Of a stretch of DNA of 64,000 nucleotides, positions 9,445-17,651 are shown piece after piece. Numbering within the stretch: position 1 is the stretch's first letter; every line of letters begins with the position of its first letter. Under the pieces are notes generated by a model, which searched no databases, was not told the origin of the DNA, and saw only the letters and a list, made by a program, of their open reading frames with translations. A program made the position numbers and the translations under genes. Source of the stretch: Micromonosporaceae bacterium (lineage in GTDB: Bacteria > Actinomycetota > Actinomycetes > Mycobacteriales > Micromonosporaceae); the NCBI GenBank assembly GCA_003543035.1, contig DPJL01000107.1, positions 1-64,000 of the forward strand, read 5' to 3'.

Positions 9445-11249
9445 ACCGCACCCGCGGCCGGCTATGGATGGCCAGCCCGATCGTCACCTTCACCGTGCTG
9501 CTCGCCGCCGCCGCAGTCCTTTCCGGACAAGGCAACACCTACGTGGTCTACCTCTACGGCGTCGGCTTGGTCTACGCCACCGCCACCCTCGGGCTACACC
9601 TGCTCTACAACGACTGCGGTGAAATCTCCCTGGCCCAAGCCGCACAAGTCGCCCTCGGCGGCTTCGTCGGCGCCCACCTATTCACACTCGCCCCCGGCCC
9701 GCTCGGCCCACTGCTGCTTATCGCAGGATCGGTACTCGCCGGTGCCATCTGCGGTGCGCTGGTGGCCATTCCCATGCTGCGGCTACGAGGTCTGGCCGTC
9801 GCCGTCGTCACACTGCTACTCAACGCCGCCGTCTTCCACTTTGTGCTGCGCTTTGCCGACTTCGCCGGTGGATCCGGTGGAATCCGGTTACGCTCAGCCA
9901 ACTGGCTACCCGGCAACGACCTGTACGCCGTCACCTGGCTGACAATCCTGGCCATCGGCGCCGTCGTGGCGATCCAGCTGCTGCGCCGCGGACGCTTCGG
10001 GCTCGGGCTGCGCGCCATCCGCGCCAACGAGAACCTCGCCCGCTCCACCGGCGTCGCCGCAGAACAGTACCGCGTCGCCGCCTACACCATCGCCGGCGCC
10101 ACCGCCGGCATCGCCGGAGCCATGTGGGTCATCCTCCACCAAGGCATCGCACCATCCGCATTCACCGACGCATCCTCGCTCGTCCTGCTGACCATGGCCC
10201 TGCTCGGCGGCCGCGGCAGCATCATCGGCCCCATGGCCGCCGCCATCTCCACCGGACTGCTCACCGGTCTTCTCGGCCGTTACGGCATCGTGGTCAGCTT
10301 CGTGGCCCCAGCAGTGCTGCTGCTGGTGCTCATCAAATACCCTGGCGGCCTCAACGAACAACTCCGCCACCTCAGCGAACAACTGCAACGCCTCACCCGA
10401 CGGCGCAGCAGCACAACTGCCGCTCAGCCCATCGCCGCGCCCACCCCGAAGCCACCCCAACCGGCTCGACTGCCATCGCGCACCGACGACACCCGTGCAG
10501 GCACATCCCCGCCCTCGCCGCCGCGACAAGAGGTGCTGGCCTGCTCCAACATGCACGTCGCCTTCGGCGGACTAGTCGCCGTCGCCGATGTATCCCTCAC
10601 AGTGCACACCAGCGAACTGCTGGCCCTCGTCGGACCCAACGGCGCCGGGAAGACCACACTGCTCAACACCATCAGCGGTCACCTGCCGCCCACCCACGGC
10701 ACCGTCCGGCTCACCGGCACCGACATCAGCGGGCTGCCCGCCCACCAACGCGCCGCCCTCGGCCTGCGCCGAACCTTCCAACTCGGCGGCCACATGAGCA
10801 CCGAAACCGGCTACGACCACCTGCGCCTGGGCATGCACACCCGCGCCACCACACCCACACCCGAAGCCATCACCCGCATCACCGACGGCCTGGGCATCAC
10901 AGCCCACGACCTGCACACCCTCATGCGCGACCTGCCCGCCGGCACCGCCAGACTCATCGAGATCGCCACCGCCCTGGCCGTACCCGGCCACCTGCTCCTA
11001 CTCGACGAACCCACCGTCGGGCTCACCCCACCCGAACGCGACAACCTCGCCATCATCCTGCACAACCTGACCAGCAAAGGACTCGCCATCATCCTCGTCG
11101 ACCACGACACCTCCTTCATCACCAAGGTGGCCCACCGTGTCGTCGCACTCGACGCCGGCCGCATCATCGCCGACGCCACCCCAGCCGACGTCTTCACCGA
11201 CCCCACCTTCATCCGCGCCTACCTCGGCAGCGTGGAGGTGACAGTATGA
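9441..11249 (+). CDS. LivM permease fused to LivG ATPase
   Basis: A 602-residue fusion. Residues 1 to about 300 are a LivM-type permease with the GRFGLGLRAIRANE cytoplasmic segment; a Pro/Ala/Thr-rich linker runs to about 355; residues about 358-602 are a LivG-type ATPase with Walker A GPNGAGKTT, and Walker B LLLLDEPTVGL. The usual LSGG-type signature is poorly conserved (DLPAGTARLIEIA). Start and stop both overlap the neighbouring genes by 4 nt, consistent with a tightly coupled operon. LivM-LivG fusions are known in actinobacteria; the fusion fixes permease:ATPase stoichiometry. Confidence 0.9.
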   Translation: MNRTRGRLWMASPIVTFTVLLAAAAVLSGQGNTYVVYLYGVGLVYATATLGLHLLYNDCGEISLAQAAQVALGGFVGAHLFTLAPGPLGPLLLIAGSVLAGAICGALVAIPMLRLRGLAVAVVTLLLNAAVFHFVLRFADFAGGSGGIRLRSANWLPGNDLYAVTWLTILAIGAVVAIQLLRRGRFGLGLRAIRANENLARSTGVAAEQYRVAAYTIAGATAGIAGAMWVILHQGIAPSAFTDASSLVLLTMALLGGRGSIIGPMAAAISTGLLTGLLGRYGIVVSFVAPAVLLLVLIKYPGGLNEQLRHLSEQLQRLTRRRSSTTAAQPIAAPTPKPPQPARLPSRTDDTRAGTSPPSPPRQEVLACSNMHVAFGGLVAVADVSLTVHTSELLALVGPNGAGKTTLLNTISGHLPPTHGTVRLTGTDISGLPAHQRAALGLRRTFQLGGHMSTETGYDHLRLGMHTRATTPTPEAITRITDGLGITAHDLHTLMRDLPAGTARLIEIATALAVPGHLLLLDEPTVGLTPPERDNLAIILHNLTSKGLAIILVDHDTSFITKVAHRVVALDAGRIIADATPADVFTDPTFIRAYLGSVEVTV

Positions 11250-11962
11250 CCAGCGGCGTGATCCTACGAGCCCACGGCCTCATCGCCGGCTACCACAACA
11301 AAGCCGTCATCGGCCCCATCGACCTCGCCGTCGCCGACAACGAAACCATCGCGCTCATCGGCCCCAACGGCGTCGGCAAAAGCACCATCCTCAAAACCCT
11401 CACCGGCCTCATCGCACCCATAGCCGGCACCATCACCTTCCAGACCAGATCCATCACCAACGCCGGTGTCCACATCCATGCCCGCAACGGACTAGTCATC
11501 GTCGGCGAACACCGCGCCAACGTGCTACGAACCCTCACCGTGCAAGACAACCTCGACCTCGCCACCACAACCCGACAACAACCCCACACCGTCGACCCGA
11601 TCGACCTGTTCCCAAAGCTTGGCCAACGACGCCGGCAACTGGCCGGCACCCTGTCCGGCGGGGAACTGCAAATGCTGTCCCTAGCCATGGCCCTAGCCCT
11701 AGCCCCAACATGCCTGCTGCTAGACGAACCATCCGCCGGACTCGCCCCGATCGTGCTCCACGACCTCCGGCAAGCACTCAAAACCCTCCGTGGCATAGGC
11801 CTGTCACTCATCATCGCCGAACAACGCCCAGAAGTCGTCAAAGGACTATGCGACCGCGTAGCCATCGCCGCGGAATCGAAACTCACCTACCTACCACCCG
11901 ACGCGGACCTATCCAGCCAAACCCTCATCGACCAATACTTCAACCACCACCCAACAACATAA
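11246..11962 (+). CDS. LivF-type ATPase
   Basis: The second ATPase of the importer (238 residues). Walker A is GPNGVGKST, the signature is LSGGELQML and Walker B is CLLLDEPSAGL. The start is ATG 11246, overlapping the LivM-LivG stop as ATGA; the frame stays open far upstream, but that is only an alternative frame of the preceding gene. The last 23 nt overlap, on the opposite strand, the end of a truncated FG-GAP gene, so the operon end looks like a rearrangement junction. Confidence 0.9.
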   Translation: MTSGVILRAHGLIAGYHNKAVIGPIDLAVADNETIALIGPNGVGKSTILKTLTGLIAPIAGTITFQTRSITNAGVHIHARNGLVIVGEHRANVLRTLTVQDNLDLATTTRQQPHTVDPIDLFPKLGQRRRQLAGTLSGGELQMLSLAMALALAPTCLLLDEPSAGLAPIVLHDLRQALKTLRGIGLSLIIAEQRPEVVKGLCDRVAIAAESKLTYLPPDADLSSQTLIDQYFNHHPTT

Positions 11963-12290
11963 ATACCAAGGCGGCATCCATGTCGAGCTGAGCTCCGGTG
12001 AACTGGTGCGGGACCTGACCAGTTCGACCGGAACGCACCTCCACGAAACCGTCGACCACCCCGGACGCATCGGTGTGAAACGGCGCTCTGATAACGGCTT
12101 CCTCGGCCCCGTCGCGATTGATGTCGGTCAGCTGGCTAACAGCGAAACCATAGCGCTCACCTGCCTGATCGCCATGCCAGGTGAACAGGGTGCGCGGCCC
12201 GGAATGGGCCTGCGCCATCGTGGCCGGCAGGAATCCGGCCACCATCGCTGACACGACGACGACGGCCGGAGCTAGACGCTTTCCTAACAT
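11940..12290 (-). pseudogene. Truncated FG-GAP (integrin-like) secreted protein
   Basis: This reading frame encodes 116 residues: a signal peptide (ATMAQAHS near residue 25-32) followed by one FG-GAP repeat, with GERYGFAVSQLTDINRDG as the calcium-binding-like motif. Integrin-like FG-GAP proteins normally carry several such repeats and are several times longer. Here the frame runs out after one repeat, overlapping the 3' end of livF, so it is most likely a 5' remnant left by a deletion or insertion. GGGAAG precedes ATG 12290. Expression as a short secreted peptide cannot be excluded. Confidence 0.6.
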
Positions 12291-12329
12291 CGCTTCCCAT
12301 CCTTCGCTCAGCGTTCGTGTTCTGTAAGG

Positions 12330-12899
12330 ATGTCGATTCTTGCCCAGCCACTCGGCAGAGCGTTGAATCAAAGCGTGAACACTTCGTCGACAATGCCGGC
12401 CGCCGATGTCCGGCCCGGGTCGCGGCTGGATCGCGGCATGCTGGCCGCGTTGCGGGTCGGGCTGGGCTTGTTGTGGCTGGGCGGGGCGAGCTGGAAGACG
12501 CCGCCGGAGTTTGGTGGGCTGCGCCAGTGGACCGGCTTCGCTGTCGAGTTCCCCGTGTTCGGCTGGTGGGCGTGGCTGGTCGAGCATGTGATCCTGCCCA
12601 ACTTCCTCATCTTCGCCTGGGCGGTGCTCTTCGTCGAAGCGTCATTGGGCGGGTTTCTACTGGTTGGGTTGGGAACGCGGTTCTGGGCGGTGATCGGGAT
12701 GGCTCAGACGGTGGCGATCACGCTGTCGGCGCTGCGTGCCCCGCATGAGTGGCCGTGGTCGTACTTTCTGATGTTCATGGCCCATCTGGCCATCTTCGCC
12801 ACCGCCGCAGGCCGCTACGCCGGGCTGGATGGGGTGCTGCGCCCGGCGTGGCAACAATCCCGCACACGCCTAGCGCGTCTTTTGGTCAGGGCATCATGA
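12330..12899 (+). CDS. DoxX-family membrane protein
   Basis: A 189-residue integral membrane protein with four hydrophobic helices of DoxX/DoxD type (RVGLGLLWLGGASWK, FAWAVLFVEASLGGFLLVG, WSYFLMFMAHLAIF). Relatives are small subunits of thiosulfate:quinone oxidoreductase or redox-associated membrane proteins; which applies here is unclear. AAGGA abuts ATG 12330; a later ATG at 12393 would remove an unstructured N-terminus and is possible. It ends in an ATGA overlap with the next small membrane protein, so the two are probably made together. Confidence 0.75.
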   Translation: MSILAQPLGRALNQSVNTSSTMPAADVRPGSRLDRGMLAALRVGLGLLWLGGASWKTPPEFGGLRQWTGFAVEFPVFGWWAWLVEHVILPNFLIFAWAVLFVEASLGGFLLVGLGTRFWAVIGMAQTVAITLSALRAPHEWPWSYFLMFMAHLAIFATAAGRYAGLDGVLRPAWQQSRTRLARLLVRAS

Positions 12900-13252
12900 A
12901 CGGCCGCAACAGCCGCGACCGAGCGGCCATCACGCTAGGCCTGGTCTCAATCCTGACGGTCGTATTCGTCTGGGTGCGCGGCGAAGTGCACTTCGTCCAG
13001 ATGCCGAAGGCCGGGATTGCTGTGGCAATCATTGGCGGCCTGCTGGCGGTCGCCGCGGGTTGGCTGGGCAAACGCATGCTCGCCGGGATAGCGGGTGGGT
13101 TGTTCCTGCTGGCGGCTGCCGCACAGGTGATGTTGCAGACAGCGGGTAGCTCGCTGGCCAACGGCAGCAACGGGTCCACATTCGGGTTGTGGCTGGGCTT
13201 GGGTGCCGGGCTGGTGGCGCTCGCACTGACACCGGCCACGCAGTCCGAATGA
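12896..13252 (+). CDS. Small four-helix membrane protein
   Basis: 118 residues with four hydrophobic segments (about 10-27, 38-57, 60-80 and 97-113) and a short charged N-terminus. I do not recognise the family. The start overlaps the DoxX-like gene by ATGA, implying coupled translation and a shared role at the membrane. Confidence 0.7.
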   Translation: MNGRNSRDRAAITLGLVSILTVVFVWVRGEVHFVQMPKAGIAVAIIGGLLAVAAGWLGKRMLAGIAGGLFLLAAAAQVMLQTAGSSLANGSNGSTFGLWLGLGAGLVALALTPATQSE

Positions 13253-13297
13253 TCGTAATGACTTGATAAGACCCGCGCGCCGTGCTGCGGCACCAGA

Positions 13298-14443
13298 ATG
13301 GGACCTATGGATGTAACGGATCGGCTGACCCCGGTACTGGCCTCGGCGCACGCCGACGCGCCACAGGTCGACGCCACTGGCGTGTTCCCGCAAGCCGCCG
13401 TCTCGGCGTTACGCGAATCGGGACTGCTGGGGCTGAGCATCCCAGTTGAGGCAGGCGGTCTTGGCGGCGGGCCGAAAGACCTCGTCGAGATGACCAGCAA
13501 ACTCGCCGCGGTGTGCGGGTCGACCGCCATGGTGTACCTGATGCACATCTCGGCGGTGATGGCGGCCGCCGCGGCCCCACCGGCCGGGCGGCCTGATCTG
13601 GTCCGGCAGCTCGCCAGCGGGGAAAAACTTGGAACTCTCGCGTTTTCCGAGGCCGGGTCGCGGTCGCATTTTTGGGCGCCGGTGTCGCAGGGGCAGACCG
13701 ACAACGGCGGCACGCATGTCAAGACCCGCAAAAGCTGGGTGACCTCCGCCGGCCACGCCGACGTATACCTTGTCTCCACATTGACCTCGCCCGAGCTCGT
13801 CTCTGCGGAGGCACCCGTGCCGATCGACGTGTACGCCATCGAGAGCGGCACGGCCGGGGTGCAGGTGGCCGGGCAGTTTCGCGGCATGGGGTTGCGCGGC
13901 AACGCCTCCGCCCCGATGACGTTCGACCTCACCGCTTCAGCCGGCGATCGGGTCGGTCAACCGGGCACCGGCTTCGCGCTGATGCTCAACACGGTGATGC
14001 CCTGGTTCAACCTGGGGAACGCCGCCGTCTCGTTAGGACTGTCCCAGGCCGCCGTCGACGCCGCGATCACCCACACCAGCGGCGCCCGTTTTGAACATTT
14101 AGGTGAGTCCCTCGCGGAGCTGCCGACGATCCGCGCCCAACTGGCCAAAATGGCCCTCGAATTGGCTGCCATACGTTCCTATGTGGACACCGCCGCCGGG
14201 TCGATCGCCGCGCCGGATGATTCGACGACGCTGCATGTGCTCGGGGTCAAGGCGGTCGCCAACGACGCCGCGCTGCGGATCACCGACACGGCGATGCGGG
14301 TCTGCGGCGGCGCCGCGTTCTCTGAGCATCTTCAGTTGGAGCGGTTCTTCCGCGACGCGCGCGCGGGCGGCGTGATGGCCCCGACCGCCGATGTGCTCTA
14401 CGACTTCTATGGCAAGGCCATCACCGGCCAGCCCCTCTTCTAA
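13298..14443 (+). CDS. Acyl-CoA dehydrogenase-family flavoprotein
   Basis: A 381-residue member of the acyl-CoA dehydrogenase superfamily. It has the N-terminal helical segment (LRESGLLGLSIPVEAGG), the FAD-binding beta region (LAFSEAGSRSHF, KSWVTSAGHAD) and the C-terminal helical domain ending in RDARAGGVMAPTADVLYDFYGKAI. The superfamily includes true dehydrogenases and also flavin monooxygenases or desulfurization enzymes, so the reaction is uncertain. A second ATG at 13307 is equally plausible. It is followed after 8 nt by a PhnD-like gene and then a radical SAM gene, which form one unit with it. Confidence 0.82.
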   Translation: MGPMDVTDRLTPVLASAHADAPQVDATGVFPQAAVSALRESGLLGLSIPVEAGGLGGGPKDLVEMTSKLAAVCGSTAMVYLMHISAVMAAAAAPPAGRPDLVRQLASGEKLGTLAFSEAGSRSHFWAPVSQGQTDNGGTHVKTRKSWVTSAGHADVYLVSTLTSPELVSAEAPVPIDVYAIESGTAGVQVAGQFRGMGLRGNASAPMTFDLTASAGDRVGQPGTGFALMLNTVMPWFNLGNAAVSLGLSQAAVDAAITHTSGARFEHLGESLAELPTIRAQLAKMALELAAIRSYVDTAAGSIAAPDDSTTLHVLGVKAVANDAALRITDTAMRVCGGAAFSEHLQLERFFRDARAGGVMAPTADVLYDFYGKAITGQPLF

Positions 14444-14451
14444 AGGAGGCC

Positions 14452-15276
14452 GTGATGGACACCAACCGGCCGATCATGGTGGGGGCGGTCGCCTACACGC
14501 CCAACGTGGTGCCGATCTGGGAGGGTATCCGCGACTACTTCGCCGACAGTCCCGCGCCGATGGATTTCGTGCTGTTCTCCAACTACGGCCGCCAAGTCGA
14601 GGCGCTGTTGGCCGGTCACGTCGACATAGCGTGGAACACCAACCTGGCCTGGGTTCGCACCATCCAACAAACCAATGGCGCCTGTAGAGCCTTGGCAATG
14701 CGCGACACCGACCTGACATTTTCCACCGTCTTCGTCACCCGACCAGGCAGCGGCCTAAACAGTCTGGAGGATCTGCGCGGCCGGATCGTGGCGCTCGGGT
14801 CGCGGGATTCGGCGCAAGCGGCGATCCTGCCGGTGGAGTTCCTGCAGCAGGCTGGTCTTGACGAGTCCGATGTGGAGTTGCTGCGCATCGACAGCGATCT
14901 GGGCAAGCACGGCGACACCGGCCGCAGCGAACTCGACGCCCTACGCGTGCTGCTGGATGGGGAGGCCGATGCCGCCGCGATCGGCATCACCACCTGGGAC
15001 GCCATCGGCCGCGACCAACTCATGCCCGGCGACGCGCTGACCGCGTTTTGGCAATCGCCGCAGTACTGCCACTGCAACTTCACCGCACTCGACACGCTGC
15101 CCAGCGAGACAACCGAACCGTGGGTGGAACACTTGCTGGCCATGGACTGGGACAACGAGCAGCACCGGCGCATCCTGGAGTTGGAAGGGCTACGCCAGTG
15201 GGTCCGCCCAAACCTGGCCGGGTATACGTCTCTGTTCGAAGCCGTGGCACGGCAACAGATCCCCGACCGCTGGTGA
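14452..15276 (+). CDS. PhnD/SsuA-type substrate-binding protein without signal peptide
   Basis: A 274-residue periplasmic-binding fold protein of the PhnD (phosphonate/phosphite) or SsuA-like type: VGAVAYTPNVVPIWEG, LLAGHVDIAWNTNLAWV and LEDLRGRIVALGSRDSAQA. No signal peptide or lipobox is present and no permease or ATPase lies nearby, so it probably acts in the cytoplasm, as an enzyme-like or sensor protein rather than an importer component. AAAGGAGG precedes the GTG 14452/ATG 14455 start pair. It sits 8 nt after the flavoprotein and 3 nt before the radical SAM gene. Exact role unknown. Confidence 0.75.
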   Translation: MMDTNRPIMVGAVAYTPNVVPIWEGIRDYFADSPAPMDFVLFSNYGRQVEALLAGHVDIAWNTNLAWVRTIQQTNGACRALAMRDTDLTFSTVFVTRPGSGLNSLEDLRGRIVALGSRDSAQAAILPVEFLQQAGLDESDVELLRIDSDLGKHGDTGRSELDALRVLLDGEADAAAIGITTWDAIGRDQLMPGDALTAFWQSPQYCHCNFTALDTLPSETTEPWVEHLLAMDWDNEQHRRILELEGLRQWVRPNLAGYTSLFEAVARQQIPDRW

Positions 15277-15279
15277 CCG

Positions 15280-16257
15280 ATGAGCCAGGTGGTGCTCGAC
15301 CTCGTGCAACATCTGGGCGCAGCTGCCGCCGGCGCCACCGTTGAGGTACCCATCCAGACCGGCGACGCCGACCTGGTCGCCGCCTGGTGTGCCCGCACCG
15401 GCAACGAGCTGATCGGCATTCGCGACAACACCGCCGTCATCCGGCGTGGACGGGCGTTGCAGGACCCCGAACTGCTGCCAGTGGCACGGTTGTGGATATA
15501 CACCAACTTCGACTGCAACCTCGCCTGCGACTACTGCTGCGCCCGCTCCTCACCAAAAGCCCCACGCCGCGCCGTCGGCGTAGACACGATCGGTCGGCTC
15601 GTCGCCGAAGCCGGCCAGACAGGCGTGCAGGAAGTGTTCCTCACCGGCGGCGAACCATTCCTGCTTCCCGACCTCGACCAGATCGTGCACGCCTGCGCCA
15701 GTCGGCTACCCACCACCCTGCTCACCAACGGCATGCTCTTTCACGGCGCACGCCTAGCGATGCTGCAACGTATGCCCCGCAACAACTTCACCGTGCAGAT
15801 CAGCCTGGATGCGGCCACACCCGAACAGCACGACCGGCACCGCGGCACGGGCACCTGGCAAAAAGCCATCAACGGCGTACGCATCGCGCAAGCCGAAGGA
15901 TTCCACGTGCGGGTCGCCGCCACCATCGCCCCGGCCGAAGCCGACACCCAAGCCCAGCAAGCATTCCACAGCCTGCTCGACGAAATGGGTATCTCCGCCC
16001 AGGATCAGATCGTGCGCCCGGTCGCCCAGCGCGGCTTCGCCGCCGAGGGCGTCACCGTCACAGTCGAAACCCTGCTACCGGAGATCACCGTCACCGCCGA
16101 AGGCATCTTCTGGCACCCCGTCGGCGCCGACCACCCCGACCAGCTCGTCACCCGCAACCTGTTCCCGCTAGCCGACGCGATCGACGAAATACGGCGACGC
16201 TACACCCAGTACCGGCGTACCATCACCGAAGCAGCCGACCGGTTCCCCTGCGCCTGA
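15280..16257 (+). CDS. TusA-like/radical SAM fusion protein
   Basis: A 325-residue radical SAM enzyme. Residues about 1-55 look like a TusA-type sulfurtransferase domain (DADLVAAWCARTGNELI resembles its second half), but the usual CPxP motif is missing. The radical SAM core begins at residue 70 with C79, C83 and C86 (CNLACDYC) binding the 4Fe-4S cluster, then FLTGGEPFLLPD for SAM binding. The C-terminus lacks a multi-cysteine SPASM domain and ends in FPCA. It follows the PhnD-like gene after 3 nt. The combination suggests a sulfur- or cofactor-related modification, but no substrate peptide was found and the reaction is unknown. Confidence 0.8.
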   Translation: MSQVVLDLVQHLGAAAAGATVEVPIQTGDADLVAAWCARTGNELIGIRDNTAVIRRGRALQDPELLPVARLWIYTNFDCNLACDYCCARSSPKAPRRAVGVDTIGRLVAEAGQTGVQEVFLTGGEPFLLPDLDQIVHACASRLPTTLLTNGMLFHGARLAMLQRMPRNNFTVQISLDAATPEQHDRHRGTGTWQKAINGVRIAQAEGFHVRVAATIAPAEADTQAQQAFHSLLDEMGISAQDQIVRPVAQRGFAAEGVTVTVETLLPEITVTAEGIFWHPVGADHPDQLVTRNLFPLADAIDEIRRRYTQYRRTITEAADRFPCA

Positions 16258-16741
16258 CCCACACACCGCACGCCACAGCGACGACGTCAGCCGGCTGCCC
16301 CGAGATTTTGGTGGTCATTGAGCAAATCCGGGTGATCGGGTCATTGAACCTATCGCCGGGCAACTGCCAGAACTGGCCTGCGGCGCGCATTGCCGAGTTT
16401 TCATCCCGGTGCTGTCGTTCCCTGATTTGGCGCAGTGTGGCGGCCCGGTGTGTTGGTTTCGCTTTCCTTGATCTATCAATTTCTACGTCCGTGCTGGTGG
16501 CGGGCCGTGGGCGCCTGCCAGCCATCCACGCTCGATGCTTCGCATGAGTGCCGGATACGCGATCAGGGACGGGTTGAATAGCTCATGATGTGCCTTCAGC
16601 ATGTCCTGGTGCTCTGCCAAAGATCGTCTGGAGTCCGGGCCGTGGCGGGGTAGGTCCAATGTGGACCCTCTCAACATAGTGTCCCGCACGGCCTTAGACT
16701 AATTCGGCCCCAGCGGGCCGTTGATGAAAGGCGAGCGCGCG
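16258..16741. other. Gene-poor stretch with short degraded minus-strand frames
   Basis: About 480 nt without a supported gene. Two short overlapping minus-strand frames (16483-16689 and 16223-16525) could be pieces of one decayed gene, but I recognise no family. The 13-mer GTCCAATGTGGAC lies at 16654-16666. Confidence 0.4.
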
Positions 16742-17130
16742 GTGAGCACGTACAAGAGCATCTTCACTGATGGCACGGAGGTGTTCTCCTTCCGCAACGA
16801 GTTCCACCCGGAACTGTGTACGACGTTCCGCTGGCGGACCTGCGAAGGCTTAGCGGGCAGGACGCTTGCCATACCGTTGGCGCATACGGTGGCGATCCGT
16901 GCGAGGACGATCCGGCGGATCTCGACTTCCCGGTCTTCGTTGCGTCTGCTCGAGTGGTCAAGGAACGGCTTGAGGCGCTGGGTTACGGCGAAACGTTGGT
17001 GCGGCGCCTATATAGCCTGCTCCTCAGTGATGGTGCTTCCGGCCTCTATGAGGTCAAGGAACCCGGGCCCTACGGCCATGATGAACCGGGCATTCCTCTT
17101 ACGCTCGAGGATTGGCCAGCGACGAGGTGA
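16742..17130 (+). pseudogene. Frameshifted small conserved protein (HEPN/Toprim-associated-like N-terminus, tentative)
   Basis: Two frames read as one protein: TYKSIFTDGTEVFSFRNEFH in the first, then VPLADLRRLSGQ and KERLEALGYGETLVRRLY in the second. The switch falls at about 16816-16820, where GAACTGTGTACGAC would become in-frame GAA CTG TAC GAC if one TG dinucleotide were removed. This suggests a 2-nt expansion. The first half reminds me of HEPN/Toprim-associated N-terminal domains, from memory only and weakly. The protein also ends early (about 125 residues), so a C-terminal effector part may be lost. Probably inactive. Confidence 0.5.
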
Positions 17131-17178
17131 AGCCGGCCGCTGCTGACGCGGCCGAGATCGTCGTACTGGTTGGGTGGG

Positions 17179-17559
17179 TTATGAAACGCTGTCAGCTCCG
17201 GCAGGTTCCCAGAGTTGAATGGGGTTGCCCTCCGGATCGACCAGTTCGGCGAAGCGGCCGTTGGGATAGGGCTGCTTGTGCACGTCGACATCTATTCCGG
17301 CGTCGGCTAGCTGAGCCAGCATGGCATCGAGGTCGCCGACACGGAAGTTGATGGCCCACTGCTGCTCGGGTCGGCGGAAATGCTCGGAGTCATCCGCGAA
17401 CGGCGCGAACACGGTAGGCCCGGCCTGCTGCTCCCATGATCGCTGATCATAGCTGGGCGGCGGACCGGGTACTCCGAGATGCGTTTCGTACCAGCGGGTC
17501 AGGGCTTCCGGATCACGTGCGCGGAAGAAGATTCCACCAATGCCAGTCACTTGCTCCAT
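17179..17559 (-). CDS. VOC (glyoxalase/bleomycin-resistance) family protein
   Basis: A single-domain VOC protein of 126 residues with the paired beta-alpha-beta-beta-beta modules: GIGGIFFRARDPEALTRWY at the N-terminus and FAELVDPEGNPIQLWEP at the C-terminus, the latter holding the metal-ligand glutamate. Such proteins are isomerases, dioxygenases or small-molecule binding resistance proteins; nothing here separates these. ATG 17559 is chosen because the family homology begins there, although the frame stays open to 17625. It is convergent with the frameshifted gene and divergent from the HAD gene. Confidence 0.8.
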   Translation of the reverse strand: MEQVTGIGGIFFRARDPEALTRWYETHLGVPGPPPSYDQRSWEQQAGPTVFAPFADDSEHFRRPEQQWAINFRVGDLDAMLAQLADAGIDVDVHKQPYPNGRFAELVDPEGNPIQLWEPAGADSVS

Positions 17560-17651
17560 TCCGGCCACAGTAGTCGCCGCAGAGCACGCTTCGGTGTTGA
17601 GGAGCTGCGAGAGGTAAAGCTTCATGGTGTCTGTCGACTCGTCAGCCGTCG

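Noticed and set aside
10124..11245. Upstream extension of the LivF frame
   Set aside because: The translation is Arg/His/Pro-rich shadow of the LivM-LivG gene; the ATGA overlap at 11246 gives a natural LivF start.
16223..16689. Two overlapping minus-strand frames as a possible transposase remnant
   Set aside because: No DDE or other transposase motif and no terminal repeats could be seen, so it is left as unassigned sequence.
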